Shown one piece after another: positions 9,921 through 18,911 of a stretch of 64,000 bases of DNA. The first letter of the stretch is position 1; each line of letters opens with the position of its first letter. Location: assembly GCA_016719755.1 (NCBI GenBank), contig JADJYM010000004.1, positions 350,686-414,685 of the forward strand, in the 5' to 3' direction. A program made the translations under genes and the position numbers. The notes under the pieces are model-generated. The model ran no database searches and was not told the origin of the DNA. It saw only the letters and a list, made by a program, of their open reading frames with translations. This DNA is from Novosphingobium sp. (GTDB taxonomy: Bacteria; Pseudomonadota; Alphaproteobacteria; Sphingomonadales; Sphingomonadaceae).

Positions 9921-11140
9921 GGGCGCTGCAATCGCTCAAGCGTGCCGCGCGGCAGCAGCAGCAAGGCCTGCCCCCGCGCAGCCATGCCCCCGGCGATGAC
10001 CGCCGCGTCCTCGCCCGCGCCCCAGAACGTGTCGAAGCGGTTGGCGCCCCGGATCGCGCCACCGGTATCCTGCGCGATCCACAGCCCGTTCGCCTCGGCC
10101 CGGTCAAGCGCGAGCCAGACCGGCGCGCCGAGCGGGACGAAAGCCGGATCGGCGGCCACGCTGCTGCCCGCGCGCACCGGCACCCCCAGCGAGCCGAGCG
10201 GCCCGTCACCGGTGAGTTCGCGGAAAAACACATAGCTGCGGTTCTCGCGCATCAATGCCCGCCCCGCCTCGGGATTCTCGCGCAGGTAGCGTTTCAGGCC
10301 CTGCATCGAACCGGGATACTGCCCCGCACCGCTGCCCACCAGTCCGCGCTGGTTCAGCAGCTTGCCGATCCCGGTATAGGGGTGGCCGTTGCGCCCGGCA
10401 TAGCCGATCCGCATCACGCTGCCATCGGGCGCGCGGAGCCGGCCCGAGCCCTGGATCTGGAGGAAAAACAGCTCAATCGGATCCGCCACCCAGGCGATTT
10501 CCAGCCCCTTGCCGGAAAGCGCCCCATCCTCGATCTCGCCGCGATCGAAGTGGTTTTCGAACCGTCCCTGCGCATTATAGCGCCCGAACGGCTGGGTGCC
10601 CCGGTCGGTCGGCGGCGCATCTTCGGGCCGGGCCTGGGCAAGATCGGCCGGCACGGCGTGAACCGGCACGTCGAAGCCCGGGCGGCGCTGGCGCACTCCG
10701 GCGATCTCGGGCTCGTAATAGCCGGTGGCGAACGCGCTGCCCGGCCCGATCCGGACCGCTTCGAACCAGGTTGCGAAAAAGCGCGGCGCGTCAGCCCCGT
10801 TCCAGCCCGGCGCGGCGGCGCAGGCCGCGCGCCAATCCTCGGGCCGGGTCAGGCCGCTGGCATCGGGACGGGCGAGCAGGCGCGGGCAGCTTTCGCGGAA
10901 CGAGGCAAGTGCGCGCCCGGCCTGCGTGGCATTCAGGGCAAGGCTGGCGATCGGCGGTCCGGGAGCGAAACCGGCCTGCACGGCGCTTGCTGCCACGGGT
11001 GGCGGAGCGGGAAGCGTGGGCGGAGATGGAGGTGGAGGCGGCGGTGGGGGCGCGGCAGGCGGAATGATCCGCGCGCAGGCGGCCAGCAGGGCAAGCGGAA
11101 CGAGCGCCGCAATCCGGCGCGGCCCCCTGCCCCCCGGCAC
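9917..11140 (-). CDS. mltA: Membrane-bound lytic murein transglycosylase A
   Basis: The 407-residue product cleaves peptidoglycan glycan strands to 1,6-anhydromuropeptides. From the GTG at 11140 the N-terminus reads as a lipoprotein signal with lipobox LLAAC, then a run of prolines, the MltA barrel (ATGYYEPEIAGVRQRR, IQGSGRLRAPDG) and the 3D domain, whose Asp-containing end is IAQDTGGAIRGANRFDTFWGAG. The GTG start lies just 4 bases after the upstream stop codon and has GAGGG 8 bases before it; longer versions would read through that gene and bury the signal peptide. It is the middle gene of the operon. Confidence 0.93.
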   Translation of the reverse strand: MPGGRGPRRIAALVPLALLAACARIIPPAAPPPPPPPPSPPTLPAPPPVAASAVQAGFAPGPPIASLALNATQAGRALASFRESCPRLLARPDASGLTRPEDWRAACAAAPGWNGADAPRFFATWFEAVRIGPGSAFATGYYEPEIAGVRQRRPGFDVPVHAVPADLAQARPEDAPPTDRGTQPFGRYNAQGRFENHFDRGEIEDGALSGKGLEIAWVADPIELFFLQIQGSGRLRAPDGSVMRIGYAGRNGHPYTGIGKLLNQRGLVGSGAGQYPGSMQGLKRYLRENPEAGRALMRENRSYVFFRELTGDGPLGSLGVPVRAGSSVAADPAFVPLGAPVWLALDRAEANGLWIAQDTGGAIRGANRFDTFWGAGEDAAVIAGGMAARGQALLLLPRGTLERLQRP

Positions 11141-11144
11141 AGGA

Positions 11145-11807
11145 TCAGCCCTCGTCGGTTTCTTCGAGCTGCCAGTCCGGCGTTTGCGCGCGGGTATCGC
11201 GCACGAAGGTCCAGATGTCCCGCGCTTCAACCGCGTCGTGCAGCGATCCGGCAACGACCTGCCCTTCGGCATTGCGGGTGACGGCGGCGATATCGGCGGT
11301 GAAGCGCACCGTGACGCGGGCCAGCGGCGCCTGATAGGAAGCAGCGACGATCACCGCGTCCTCGATCCGCACCAGCCGGTTCTCAAGCCGTTCGCCCGCC
11401 GCTTCGCGCGCGTCGATCGCGTCGGCGAAGGCGGCGTGGACGTGGGGGTCGGTCAGCGGGGCTAGTGCCTCGCGGTCGCCCTTCCAGAAGGCTTCGAGGA
11501 TGATCCGGTAAGCACCCTTCGCTCCTTCAAGGAAGGCCAGCATGTCAAACTGGCGATCGGCCGCGGCAATTTCGCGGATGCCGCGTTCGATCGCCGGGGT
11601 CACGCCGGGAACGATCACGCGCGGCGGCACCTGCACGGCGCCGCGTTCGGCCAGTTCGGGCCGGGCGGGACGGGCCGGAGCCTCACCCTTGGGTTCCAGG
11701 CGCGGTTGCTCCTCGCGCTCCGCCCGGCGACCAAGCACCGAATAGAGCCGCAGGCCCAGAAAGGCCGCGATCATGGCGAGGATGACGATTTCGACAGTCT
11801 TTTCCAC
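11145..11807 (-). CDS. Tim44/TimA-like domain protein, membrane-anchored
   Basis: A 220-residue protein with one N-terminal membrane helix (VEIVILAMIAAFLGLRLYSVLG), a charged linker and a C-terminal Tim44-like domain (FLEGAKGAYRIILEAFWKGDREAL...). In mitochondria Tim44 tethers the import motor; in alphaproteobacteria the related TimA proteins are membrane-associated, with a role that is not settled. The placement next to secB on the opposite strand and upstream of mltA is a recurrent alphaproteobacterial arrangement. Confidence 0.85.
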   Translation of the reverse strand: MEKTVEIVILAMIAAFLGLRLYSVLGRRAEREEQPRLEPKGEAPARPARPELAERGAVQVPPRVIVPGVTPAIERGIREIAAADRQFDMLAFLEGAKGAYRIILEAFWKGDREALAPLTDPHVHAAFADAIDAREAAGERLENRLVRIEDAVIVAASYQAPLARVTVRFTADIAAVTRNAEGQVVAGSLHDAVEARDIWTFVRDTRAQTPDWQLEETDEG

Positions 11808-12021
11808 GTTCCAGTCCCTGCCGCAGCTGGCGGCGAAGCGTTACTCTTAAGTCCAAATAGGTAGGATTGACAAATGAACAACGCGTGGACGGCCGATACC
11901 GTGCAATTTTTACGATGGGTCTGTGGCATCCTTGCCGCCGCCCTGCGGGCCTGCTAGGCGCGCGGCCAAACCACCTCGCTCAGCACGTGGCGCGGGCACA
12001 ACACGCGAAAAGGGCAAGTTC

Positions 12022-12546
12022 ATGGCCGACGAAGGCAATATCATCACCGACCTCACCCAAGGCGGCCCCGTCCCCAACGGCGCGGATACCCTGCCGGCGG
12101 CCGGGATCATCTCGCAGTACGTCAAGGACCTGTCGGTCGAAAATCCCAACGCGCCCGATTCGTTCCAGTGGCAGGATCCGCCGCAGATCGACGTGCAGTT
12201 CAACATCGGCGCCCGCAACCTGACCGACGAAGTGGCCGAAGTGGAACTGAAGGTCGAGGTCCGCTCCAAGGGCCAGGCCGGAACCGCCTTCATCGTCGAC
12301 CTGTCCTATTGCGCGCTGATCGGCATGCGCAACCTGGACGACGGCCAGAAGCACGCGTTCACCTATGCCGAGGCGCCGCGCATCCTGTTCCCCTTCGCCC
12401 GTCAGGTGATCGCCGATGCGGTGCGCGCCGCGGGCTTCCCGCAGCTGCTGCTGGAACCGGTCGACTTCAACGGCATCTACCTGCAGCAGCTGGCCGCGCA
12501 GCAGGAGCAGGGCGAAGGCGCCGGGGCTCCGGCGGGCGAAGCCTGA
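12022..12546 (+). CDS. secB: Protein-export chaperone SecB
   Basis: The 174-residue product holds secretory precursors unfolded and hands them to SecA. It shows the family core QYVKDLSVENPNAPDSF, the GQAGTAFIVDLSYCALIGM segment and the conserved end of the fold ILFPFARQVIADAVRAAGFPQLLLEPVDF. The ATG at 12022 follows AAAAGGGCAAG. The acidic/Gln-rich tail is usual. The 214-base region upstream (divergent from the Tim44-like gene) contains TTGACA at 11867 but no matching -10 at normal spacing. Confidence 0.95.
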   Translation: MADEGNIITDLTQGGPVPNGADTLPAAGIISQYVKDLSVENPNAPDSFQWQDPPQIDVQFNIGARNLTDEVAEVELKVEVRSKGQAGTAFIVDLSYCALIGMRNLDDGQKHAFTYAEAPRILFPFARQVIADAVRAAGFPQLLLEPVDFNGIYLQQLAAQQEQGEGAGAPAGEA

Positions 12547-12577
12547 GCCAGGTACCCACGCCTGGCAGGATCGCGCG

Positions 12578-14157
12578 ATGAACCTGCTCAAGTCCACCGG
12601 CATCATCGGCGGAATGACGCTGATAAGCCGGGTATTCGGCTTCGTGCGCGACATGATGCTTTCGCGGCTGCTGGGCGGCAGCGCGATGGGCGATGCCTGG
12701 CAGATCGCCTTTCAGCTGCCCAACATCTTCCGCCGCCTGTTCGCGGAGGGCGCCTTTTCGGCGGCCTTCGTGCCACTGTTCAACCGCAAGGCCGCGACCG
12801 AGGGCGAGCGCGACCACCACGCCTCGCAGACCTTCGCCAACGAAACGCTGTCGGTGTTCGTGCCGGTCCTGCTGGTCTTCTCGGCGCTGATGATGGCAAT
12901 CATGCCGTGGATGATCTGGCTGATCGACGATTTCGGCCAGGGCGGACGCACGACGCCGCAGTCGATCGCGCTGGCGCGGATCGCCTTTCCCTATCTGGGC
13001 CTGATCAGCGTGATGACGCTGTTCGGGGCAGTTCTCAATTCGATCAGCCGGTTCGCCGCCGTCGCCTTCGCTCCGGTGCTGCTCAACCTGTGCATGATCG
13101 GCGCGATGCTGGCCGGGATCTGGCAGGGCCATGCCGACGATCCCGAACGGATCGCCTATCTGCTGGCCTGGTCCGTCACGCTTGCCGGAGTGTTCCAGCT
13201 GCTGTGGCTGTGGTTCCACGCCCGCCGCGCCGGTTTCCGCTTCACCCTGCACCGCCCCCGGCTGACTGGCGACGTGCGCGAACTGGGCCGGCTGATTCTG
13301 CCGGCCGTGTTCGGCGCGGGCATCTACCAGATCAGCCGGTTCCTCGACCTGTTCTTTCTCGGCCGGCTTGAGGAAGGCTCGTTCGTCTTCCTGGCCCTGG
13401 CCGACCGGCTCAACCAGCTGCCACTGGGGATCATCGGCATTGCCCTTGGCACGGCGATCCTGCCCGCGCTGTCGCGCTTCATCGCGCAGGACGATGCGGG
13501 CGGCGCCCAGCGGGTGCAGAGCAACGCGATCGAGCTGGGCCTGCTGCTGACCGTGCCCGCCGCCGTCGGCCTGCTCTGCGCCGCACAGCCGCTGGTCAGC
13601 GCCTTCTATTATGGCGGCAAGTTCGGCGCGGATGACGTTGCGGCCACTTCCGCCGTGGTCGCCATGCTGGTGGTCGGCCTGCCCGCCTATGTTCTGGTGA
13701 AAGTGCTGACCCCCGGCTATTTCGCCCGCAAGGACACGCGCACCCCGGTCTATACCGCAGGTCTGTCGCTGCTGCTCAACGTCACGCTCAATCTGCTGCT
13801 GATCCCGGTGATGGGCGTGGCCGGGCTGGCCCTGGCGGGTTCGATTTCGGCCTGGGCGAACTGCGCGATGCTGTATGGCATGCTGCACCGGCGCGGCCAT
13901 TTCGCGATCGAGCCCGATCTGCTGGTCCGGATCGGGCGCATTCTGCTTTCGGCGGCGGCAATGGGCGGAGCGATCTGGCTGCTTGCGCCGCTGGGCCAGG
14001 CCCACTACGGCGCGGGCGCCTGGGCGCGCGGGTGGGATCGATCCTCGCCCTGGTTGGCACCGGGGCCGTCGTCTACTTCGCCCTGGCCTGGCTTACCGGC
14101 GCCATTGACCGCAGCAAGATCGCCATGCTGACCCGCCGTCAGCCGGCCGCCAAGTGA
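12578..14157 (+). CDS. murJ: Lipid II flippase MurJ, frameshifted near the 3' end
   Basis: MurJ moves the peptidoglycan precursor lipid II across the inner membrane. From ATG 12578 the frame encodes a typical polytopic flippase (MNLLKSTGIIGGMTLISRVFGFVRD, then the LPNIFRRLFAEGAFSAAFVPLF signature). At about 14030-14036 (sequence GGGTGGG) the frame is lost: the original frame continues with 32 residues of Pro/Ser-rich nonsense to a stop at 14131, while the frame displaced by one missing base reads VGSILALVGTGAVVYFALAW..., a proper last membrane helix ending at TGA 14155-14157. Adding one G restores a 526-residue protein, the family length. It is either a sequencing error in a G run or a real loss of the last helix. 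Confidence 0.85.
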
Positions 14158-14168
14158 GTAATTCCGTC

Positions 14169-15185
14169 ATGCGTATCGTTTCCGGCATCCAGCCCACCGG
14201 CAATCTCCACCTCGGCAACTACCTGGGGGCGATCCGCAACTGGGTGCGGATGCAGGACGAGGTCGCGGCGGGCGGCGGGCAGAGCCTGTATTTCCTGGCG
14301 GACCTTCACGCCATCTCGATGCCGCACGTTCCGGCGGACCTCGCCGCCAACACCTACGAGATGACCGCCGCGCTGGTCGCCTGCGGGATCGATCCCGACA
14401 AGTCGGTGCTGTTCAACCAGACCCAGGTTCCCGCCCATGCCGAACTGCAATGGCTGCTGGGCGGCACGGCCCGCATGGGCTGGCTGAACCGCATGACCCA
14501 GTGGAAGGACAAGGCTGGCAAGAACCGCGAGGGCCAGTCGGTCGCGCTGTTCACCTATCCCGTGCTCCAGGCCGCCGACGTGCTGCTCTACCAGGCCACC
14601 CACGTGCCGGTGGGCGAGGACCAGAAGCAGCACCTGGAACTGGCCCGCGACATCGCGCAGAAGTTCAACAACGACTTTGCCAGCGAAGCCGCGCCGGTCT
14701 TCACCCTGCCCGATCCGATCATCCCGCCCGAAGCCGCCCGGATCATGAGCCTGCGCGACGGCGGATCGAAGATGTCGAAAAGCGATCCGTCCGACATGAG
14801 CCGGATCAACCTGACCGACGATGCCGACACGCTGATGAACAAGGTCAAGAAGGCCAAGACCGATCCCGAACCGCTGCCTGGCGACAAGGCGGGCCTCGAA
14901 GGCCGGGCGGAAGCCGCCAACCTTGTCGGCATCTACGCCGCGATGGCCGGCACCACGGTAGAGGCGGTGCTGGGCGAATTCGGCGGGCAGGGCTTTGGCC
15001 GGTTCAAGCCGGCGCTGGGCGAACTGCTGGTGGAAAGCCTGGCCCCGATCAACGCCCGCTTCGTCGAACTGCGCACAGACCGCGCCGCGCTGGGCCAGAT
15101 CCTCGCCAAGGGCGCGGCCAAGGCCCGCGAACTGGCCGCGCCGACGCTGGCGAAGACTTACGAGGCGCTGGGATTGGTGCGGTAA
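14169..15185 (+). CDS. trpS: Tryptophan-tRNA ligase
   Basis: A 338-residue class I aminoacyl-tRNA synthetase that charges tRNA-Trp. The HIGH-type motif is GNLHLGNYLG and the KMSKS motif is GGSKMSKSD, both in place. The start is either the GTG at 14154, overlapping the restored murJ stop as GTGA, or the ATG at 14169; I choose the ATG because MRIVSGIQPTGNLHLG matches the family start and AAGTGAGT is suitably spaced. It is probably transcribed with murJ. Confidence 0.95.
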   Translation: MRIVSGIQPTGNLHLGNYLGAIRNWVRMQDEVAAGGGQSLYFLADLHAISMPHVPADLAANTYEMTAALVACGIDPDKSVLFNQTQVPAHAELQWLLGGTARMGWLNRMTQWKDKAGKNREGQSVALFTYPVLQAADVLLYQATHVPVGEDQKQHLELARDIAQKFNNDFASEAAPVFTLPDPIIPPEAARIMSLRDGGSKMSKSDPSDMSRINLTDDADTLMNKVKKAKTDPEPLPGDKAGLEGRAEAANLVGIYAAMAGTTVEAVLGEFGGQGFGRFKPALGELLVESLAPINARFVELRTDRAALGQILAKGAAKARELAAPTLAKTYEALGLVR

Positions 15186-15355
15186 GGAAAGATTTCTCCA
15201 GTCCGCTGTGACGAGCGGGAGGAATCTGGGCAACCATCCTCCCCCGCCCATTCAACGCCCATTCAGCCCCCATGGCGCAGCCTTGCCGCAAGGCTTACAC
15301 TTGCCGCCGACCCTTGCGCCGAATCGCGCGCGGGCGGCGCACGGAGAACCGGGTC

Positions 15356-16039
15356 ATGGCAGAGACTTCCCCCTTTCGCTGGCTGAAGGCGGCACTGGTG
15401 CCGCTGATGCTGGCCGCGCTGGCCGCCTGCGCCACGCCATTCAACGCCAAGGTATCGCGCTTCCAGAACCAGCTGCCCGTGCCTGCGGGCCAGACCTTTG
15501 CCGTGGTCGCCGACGATCCGGCGCTGAGCGGCGGGATCGAGTTTGGCCAGTACGCCAGCCTGGTGGAAGGTCGCCTTGCCGCGCTAGGCTATGTCCCCGC
15601 CCGGCCAGAAGCCGCGGACCTGATCGTGCGGTTCGACTATGGCGTCGACAAGGGGCGCGAGCGGGTCCGCCAGACCATGACGCCCGATCCGTTCTGGGGG
15701 CCGTGGTACGGCTATCCCCGGTTTGGCTACTGGGGCGGGCGCGGCTATTACCGGCGCGGCTATTACCCGATGGGTGCCTGGGGCTTTGGCTGGTACGATC
15801 CGTGGTTCGGCAACGGCTATGAAAGCTATACCGTCTACACCAGCGGCATCAGCCTGAAGATCGATCGCCGCGCCGATGGCGCCCGCCTGTTCGAAGGCAA
15901 GGCCGAAGCCGCATCGACCTCCAACCGCCTGCCCCATCTCGTCCCCAATCTGGTCGAGGCGATGTTCACCAACTTCCCGGGCAATTCCGGCGAAACGGTG
16001 CGGATCAGCGTTGCGCCAGAGAAGAAACAGAAGAATTAG
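15356..16039 (+). CDS. DUF4136 lipoprotein
   Basis: The 227-residue product starts with a lipoprotein signal (lipobox LAALAAC, Cys about 24) and belongs to the DUF4136 type of envelope lipoproteins, of unknown function. The middle is strikingly rich in Gly, Tyr and Trp (WGPWYGYPRFGYWGGRG, then YYRRGYYPMGAWGFGWYD). The C-terminal NLVEAMFTNFPGNSGETVRIS is shared with the second DUF4136 lipoprotein at 27674. The ATG at 15356 follows GGAGAA. It is convergent with dut and separated from it by a terminator. Confidence 0.75.
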   Translation: MAETSPFRWLKAALVPLMLAALAACATPFNAKVSRFQNQLPVPAGQTFAVVADDPALSGGIEFGQYASLVEGRLAALGYVPARPEAADLIVRFDYGVDKGRERVRQTMTPDPFWGPWYGYPRFGYWGGRGYYRRGYYPMGAWGFGWYDPWFGNGYESYTVYTSGISLKIDRRADGARLFEGKAEAASTSNRLPHLVPNLVEAMFTNFPGNSGETVRISVAPEKKQKN

Positions 16040-16071
16040 GCCGCACAGCCGCTCGACGGTTCACCGAGGAA

Positions 16072-16100
16072 GGCGGGTCAGGCAACTGGCCCGCCTTTTT
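16072..16100 (+). terminator. Rho-independent terminator of the DUF4136 lipoprotein gene
   Basis: A 9-bp stem (GGCGGGTCA with TGGCCCGCC, one G-T pair, loop GGCAAC) is followed by five T residues. Confidence 0.85.
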
Positions 16101-16144
16101 GGTGGGAGTGGCACTCGCTTCTTCGTTCTCTGACGCCCCCTGTC

Positions 16145-16182
16145 ATTGCGTCATTGCGAGCGTAGCGAAGCAATGACGCAAT
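16145..16182. repeat. REP-like palindrome (ATTGCGTCATTGC type)
   Basis: Perfect 13-bp arms ATTGCGTCATTGC and GCAATGACGCAAT enclose GAGCGTAGCGAA. The core resembles the dispersed CATTGCGAGCGNAGCGAAGCAATG repeats found in many bacterial genomes. It sits between convergent genes. Confidence 0.75.
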
Positions 16183-16198
16183 TGGAGGCTGTCGGAGC

Positions 16199-16672
16199 CT
16201 AGTTTCCCAGCGCCGCGACCCCGCCGGTGGAGCCGAAGCCGCCTTCGCCGCGTGCCGTTTCGTCGAGATGCTCGACCGAAACCCACGCCGCGCGGGTAAC
16301 GGGGGCCAGCACCAGCTGGGCCACGCGGTCGCCGCGCAGGATTTCGAAGGCTTGCACGCCGTGGTTGATCAGGATCACCTTCAGCTCGCCGCGATAGTCG
16401 CTGTCGATCGTGCCGGGGGTGTTGGGCACGGTGATCCCGTGCTTGAGCGCCAGCCCCGAACGCGGGCGGACCTGGATTTCATAGCCGTGCGGGATGGCAA
16501 GCGCGAGGCCGGTGGCGACCGCGTGGCGCGCGCCCGGGGCAATCGTCACGTCCTCGGCCGAAACCACGTCCATCCCCGCCGCGCCGTCCGTGGCATAGGC
16601 GGGCAGGTCCAGCCCCTCGCCGTGGGGCAGGCGCTTGACCAGCACCGGAACGTCATTTTGCGGCGAGTGCAT
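16199..16672 (-). CDS. dut: Deoxyuridine 5'-triphosphate nucleotidohydrolase (dUTPase)
   Basis: The 157-residue trimeric dUTPase removes dUTP and supplies dUMP for thymidylate synthesis. All five family motifs can be seen: [52 protein letters not shown] and the C-terminal [10 protein letters not shown] arm. ATG 16672 overlaps the end of coaBC by 20 bases, a common alphaproteobacterial coaBC-dut unit. Longer starts would lie fully inside coaBC. Confidence 0.95.
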   Translation of the reverse strand: MHSPQNDVPVLVKRLPHGEGLDLPAYATDGAAGMDVVSAEDVTIAPGARHAVATGLALAIPHGYEIQVRPRSGLALKHGITVPNTPGTIDSDYRGELKVILINHGVQAFEILRGDRVAQLVLAPVTRAAWVSVEHLDETARGEGGFGSTGGVAALGN

Positions 16673-18227
16673 CGGCAATCCTTTCGGCAAGGGCCATGGC
16701 GACCTGGTCCTTGGGCATTTCGGGCAGGCTTTCGACCCCGCTGCCGGTGACGATGTGGACCGCGTTGACATTGCCGCCCATCACATCGCCCGACACGTCG
16801 TTGGCCACGATCCAGTCGGCGCCCTTGCGGCGGCGCTTTTCGGTGGCGTGTTCGATCACCTTCTCGGTCTCGGCGGCGAAGCCGACCACCAGTTTGGGGC
16901 GCTTGTCGCTGACCGATACGGTGGCAAGGATGTCCGGGTTCTCGGTCAGCCGCAGCGCGGGCGGGGCCGATCCGCGCTTCTTCATCTTTTCGGAGGCGAC
17001 GTCCATGGTCCGCCAGTCAGCCACGGCGGCAACCATCACCGCACAGTCGGCGGGCAGCGCGCGCTTCACCGCCTCGGCCATGTCGCGCGCGGTTTCCACG
17101 TCGATGCGGGTCACGCCCGGCGGCGTCGGCAAGTGAACCGGGCCGGAAACCAGCGTCACCCGCGCGCCCAGCGCGGCGGCGGCACCGGCTATGGCGAAGC
17201 CCTGCTTGCCCGAGGAGCGATTGGCGATGTAGCGCACCGGGTCGATCGGCTCGTGCGTGGGGCCGGCGGTGATCAGCACGTGGCGGCCCGTCAGCGGGCC
17301 GATGGGCGGTTCGGCGGGCGCGAAATCGGGCTGTCCGGCCAGCGGGTCCAGCGCCAGCGCCTCCGCCAGTTCCTCCGCAGGCGCTTCGGGCGGGGCCTGA
17401 TCCCCGACGAGATGGTTGATCGCCTGCGCGTCGGTGGGCAGGGCGGCCTTGGCCTTGCCCTTCTTCGACAGCAGCGGGCTGGTCAGCAGCACTTCGGGCG
17501 GCGGCGATTCGGCGGGGACATCGGCAGAGAAGTCCTCACCCGCCCAGTCCTCGTCCGCGAAGACCGCGTCCGACACCGTGCTGCGCTGGATCAGGCCCGC
17601 GCTGAGGCCGCCAAGACTGCTATCCGCCTCGCCAAAGTCGAACTCCGCCTCGCTCGCCAGCGGCGCCTCATGGCCAAGCGCGGCGCAGATCGCGGCCCAG
17701 ATCGCGGGCGGTTCAGGCAGGCGCCCGGGGCCGTATTCGCCGCAGGCCATCGCGCCTTCATCGGGATCGAGCACGGTCACTCCGCGCTCTACCAGAGTTC
17801 GCACATTCGCCTGGGTGGCGGCGTGTTCCCACATCCGCACGTTCATTGCGGGGACGGCCAGCACCGGCTTGTCGGTGGCGAGCAGCAGCGTGGTCGCCAT
17901 GTCATCGGCAATGCCATGGGCCATCCGGGCCATCAGGTCGGCCGTTGCCGGGCAGACCACCACGAGGTCCGCCGAGCGCGAGAGCTGGATATGGCCCATC
18001 TCGATCTCGCTGGTCAGATCCCACAGCGTGGTGTGGACGGGGTTTTCGCTGAGCGCGGCGAGTGTCATCGCGGTGATGAACTTCGCGCCGCCCTCGGTCA
18101 GCACACAGGTCACCTCGCCCCCGCCCTTGCGGATCAGGCGGATGAGCTCGCACGACTTGTAGGCGGCAATGCCGCCGCCGACGATCAGCAGAATGCGCGG
18201 TCCGGTCATGGCGGCCAGCTTGTGCAT
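16653..18227 (-). CDS. coaBC: Bifunctional CoaBC with a long central insertion
   Basis: The fused enzyme makes 4'-phosphopantetheine from phosphopantothenate in coenzyme A synthesis. The CoaC flavoprotein domain (about 1-187) has the active-site His in MGHIQLSR (H79), PAMNVRMW, and the Cys-containing flap [12 protein letters not shown] (C152). The CoaB domain (about 313-524) begins [25 protein letters not shown] and includes the KMKK lysines. At 524 residues it is about 120 longer than usual: residues 188-312 are an acidic, Ala/Pro-rich linker of low complexity. ATG 18227 has GGGGGAAA at a proper distance; ATG 18209 is also possible. It is followed by dut. Confidence 0.95.
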   Translation of the reverse strand: MHKLAAMTGPRILLIVGGGIAAYKSCELIRLIRKGGGEVTCVLTEGGAKFITAMTLAALSENPVHTTLWDLTSEIEMGHIQLSRSADLVVVCPATADLMARMAHGIADDMATTLLLATDKPVLAVPAMNVRMWEHAATQANVRTLVERGVTVLDPDEGAMACGEYGPGRLPEPPAIWAAICAALGHEAPLASEAEFDFGEADSSLGGLSAGLIQRSTVSDAVFADEDWAGEDFSADVPAESPPPEVLLTSPLLSKKGKAKAALPTDAQAINHLVGDQAPPEAPAEELAEALALDPLAGQPDFAPAEPPIGPLTGRHVLITAGPTHEPIDPVRYIANRSSGKQGFAIAGAAAALGARVTLVSGPVHLPTPPGVTRIDVETARDMAEAVKRALPADCAVMVAAVADWRTMDVASEKMKKRGSAPPALRLTENPDILATVSVSDKRPKLVVGFAAETEKVIEHATEKRRRKGADWIVANDVSGDVMGGNVNAVHIVTGSGVESLPEMPKDQVAMALAERIADALAAK

Positions 18228-18339
18228 TGCCGTTTCCCCCTAATCAACACAAACTGCCATCTGGCCCGAGAAGACCTTGCTTTCCGGTTTCCGTGGGGCA
18301 CAAGGGTTAGGACGGGGTTAAACGGGGGAGTTACCGACA

Positions 18340-18738
18340 ATGCGCGTGATCCTGACTGCACTGATTTTCCTGCTGGGGCTGTTCGACCTGTTCATGGGGC
18401 TGAACTTCCTGATGAACCCCCAGGCCACCGCGCTGGGTTTCGGCATCCAGCCGACCGGCGTCCAGGGCCTGTCCACCCTGCGCGCAGACTTCACCGCGTT
18501 TTTCGGCGTGGTCGCGGTGTGCATGATGATCGGCGCCTGGCGCCGCAACGCCGACCTGCTGCTGGTCCCCGCCGCGCTGATGGGCACCGCCGTGGTCGTC
18601 CGCGCGATCAGCCTGGGGGTCGATGGCGGCTATCCCGGCTACCTGGTGCCGATGATCGTCGAGGCGGTCCATGTCGCCCTGCTGATCGCCGCCTGGCGCG
18701 TGCTGCCGCACCACAAGATCGAGGAGCTGACGTCCTGA
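18340..18738 (+). CDS. DUF4345 family membrane protein
   Basis: A small four-helix membrane protein of 132 residues that resembles the DUF4345 family, whose function is unknown. Helices are visible at about 4-24, 48-66, 73-93 and 102-122, with the charged tail HHKIEELTS. It stands alone: coaBC is divergent on the left and a cruciform element begins two bases after its stop codon on the right. Confidence 0.7.
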   Translation: MRVILTALIFLLGLFDLFMGLNFLMNPQATALGFGIQPTGVQGLSTLRADFTAFFGVVAVCMMIGAWRRNADLLLVPAALMGTAVVVRAISLGVDGGYPGYLVPMIVEAVHVALLIAAWRVLPHHKIEELTS

Positions 18739-18740
18739 TT

Positions 18741-18884
18741 GGGTGCGGACAGGCCAGCCGGCCTGTCCTTGCAACACCGGCCCGCTCCCCCGGCCCGACC
18801 ACCCACAGGGTACCATAAATGGGTGGTCGGGCCGGGGGAGCGGGCCGGTGTTGCAAGCCAATCGCGGAGGCGATTGGCGCACCC
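18741..18884. repeat. 144-nt cruciform element, copy 1 (four-way junction)
   Basis: The copy has a closing stem GGGTGC (18741-18746) with GCACCC (18879-18884), a left hairpin of 22 nt (GGACAGGCC, loop AGCC; 18747-18768), a central hairpin of 88 nt (perfect 37-bp arms 18769-18805 and 18820-18856, loop CAGGGTACCATAAA) and a right hairpin of 22 nt (GCCAATCGC, loop GGAG; 18857-18878). The parts abut with no unpaired base. It fills the gap between two convergent genes. Confidence 0.9.
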
Positions 18885-18911
18885 CAACAAAAACTCGAGG
18901 CGGACAACAAT

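Noticed and set aside
12416..12577. Upstream extension of the murJ frame into secB
   Set aside because: It overlaps the end of secB and reads as Arg/Ser-rich nonsense; the ATG at 12578 matches the family start.
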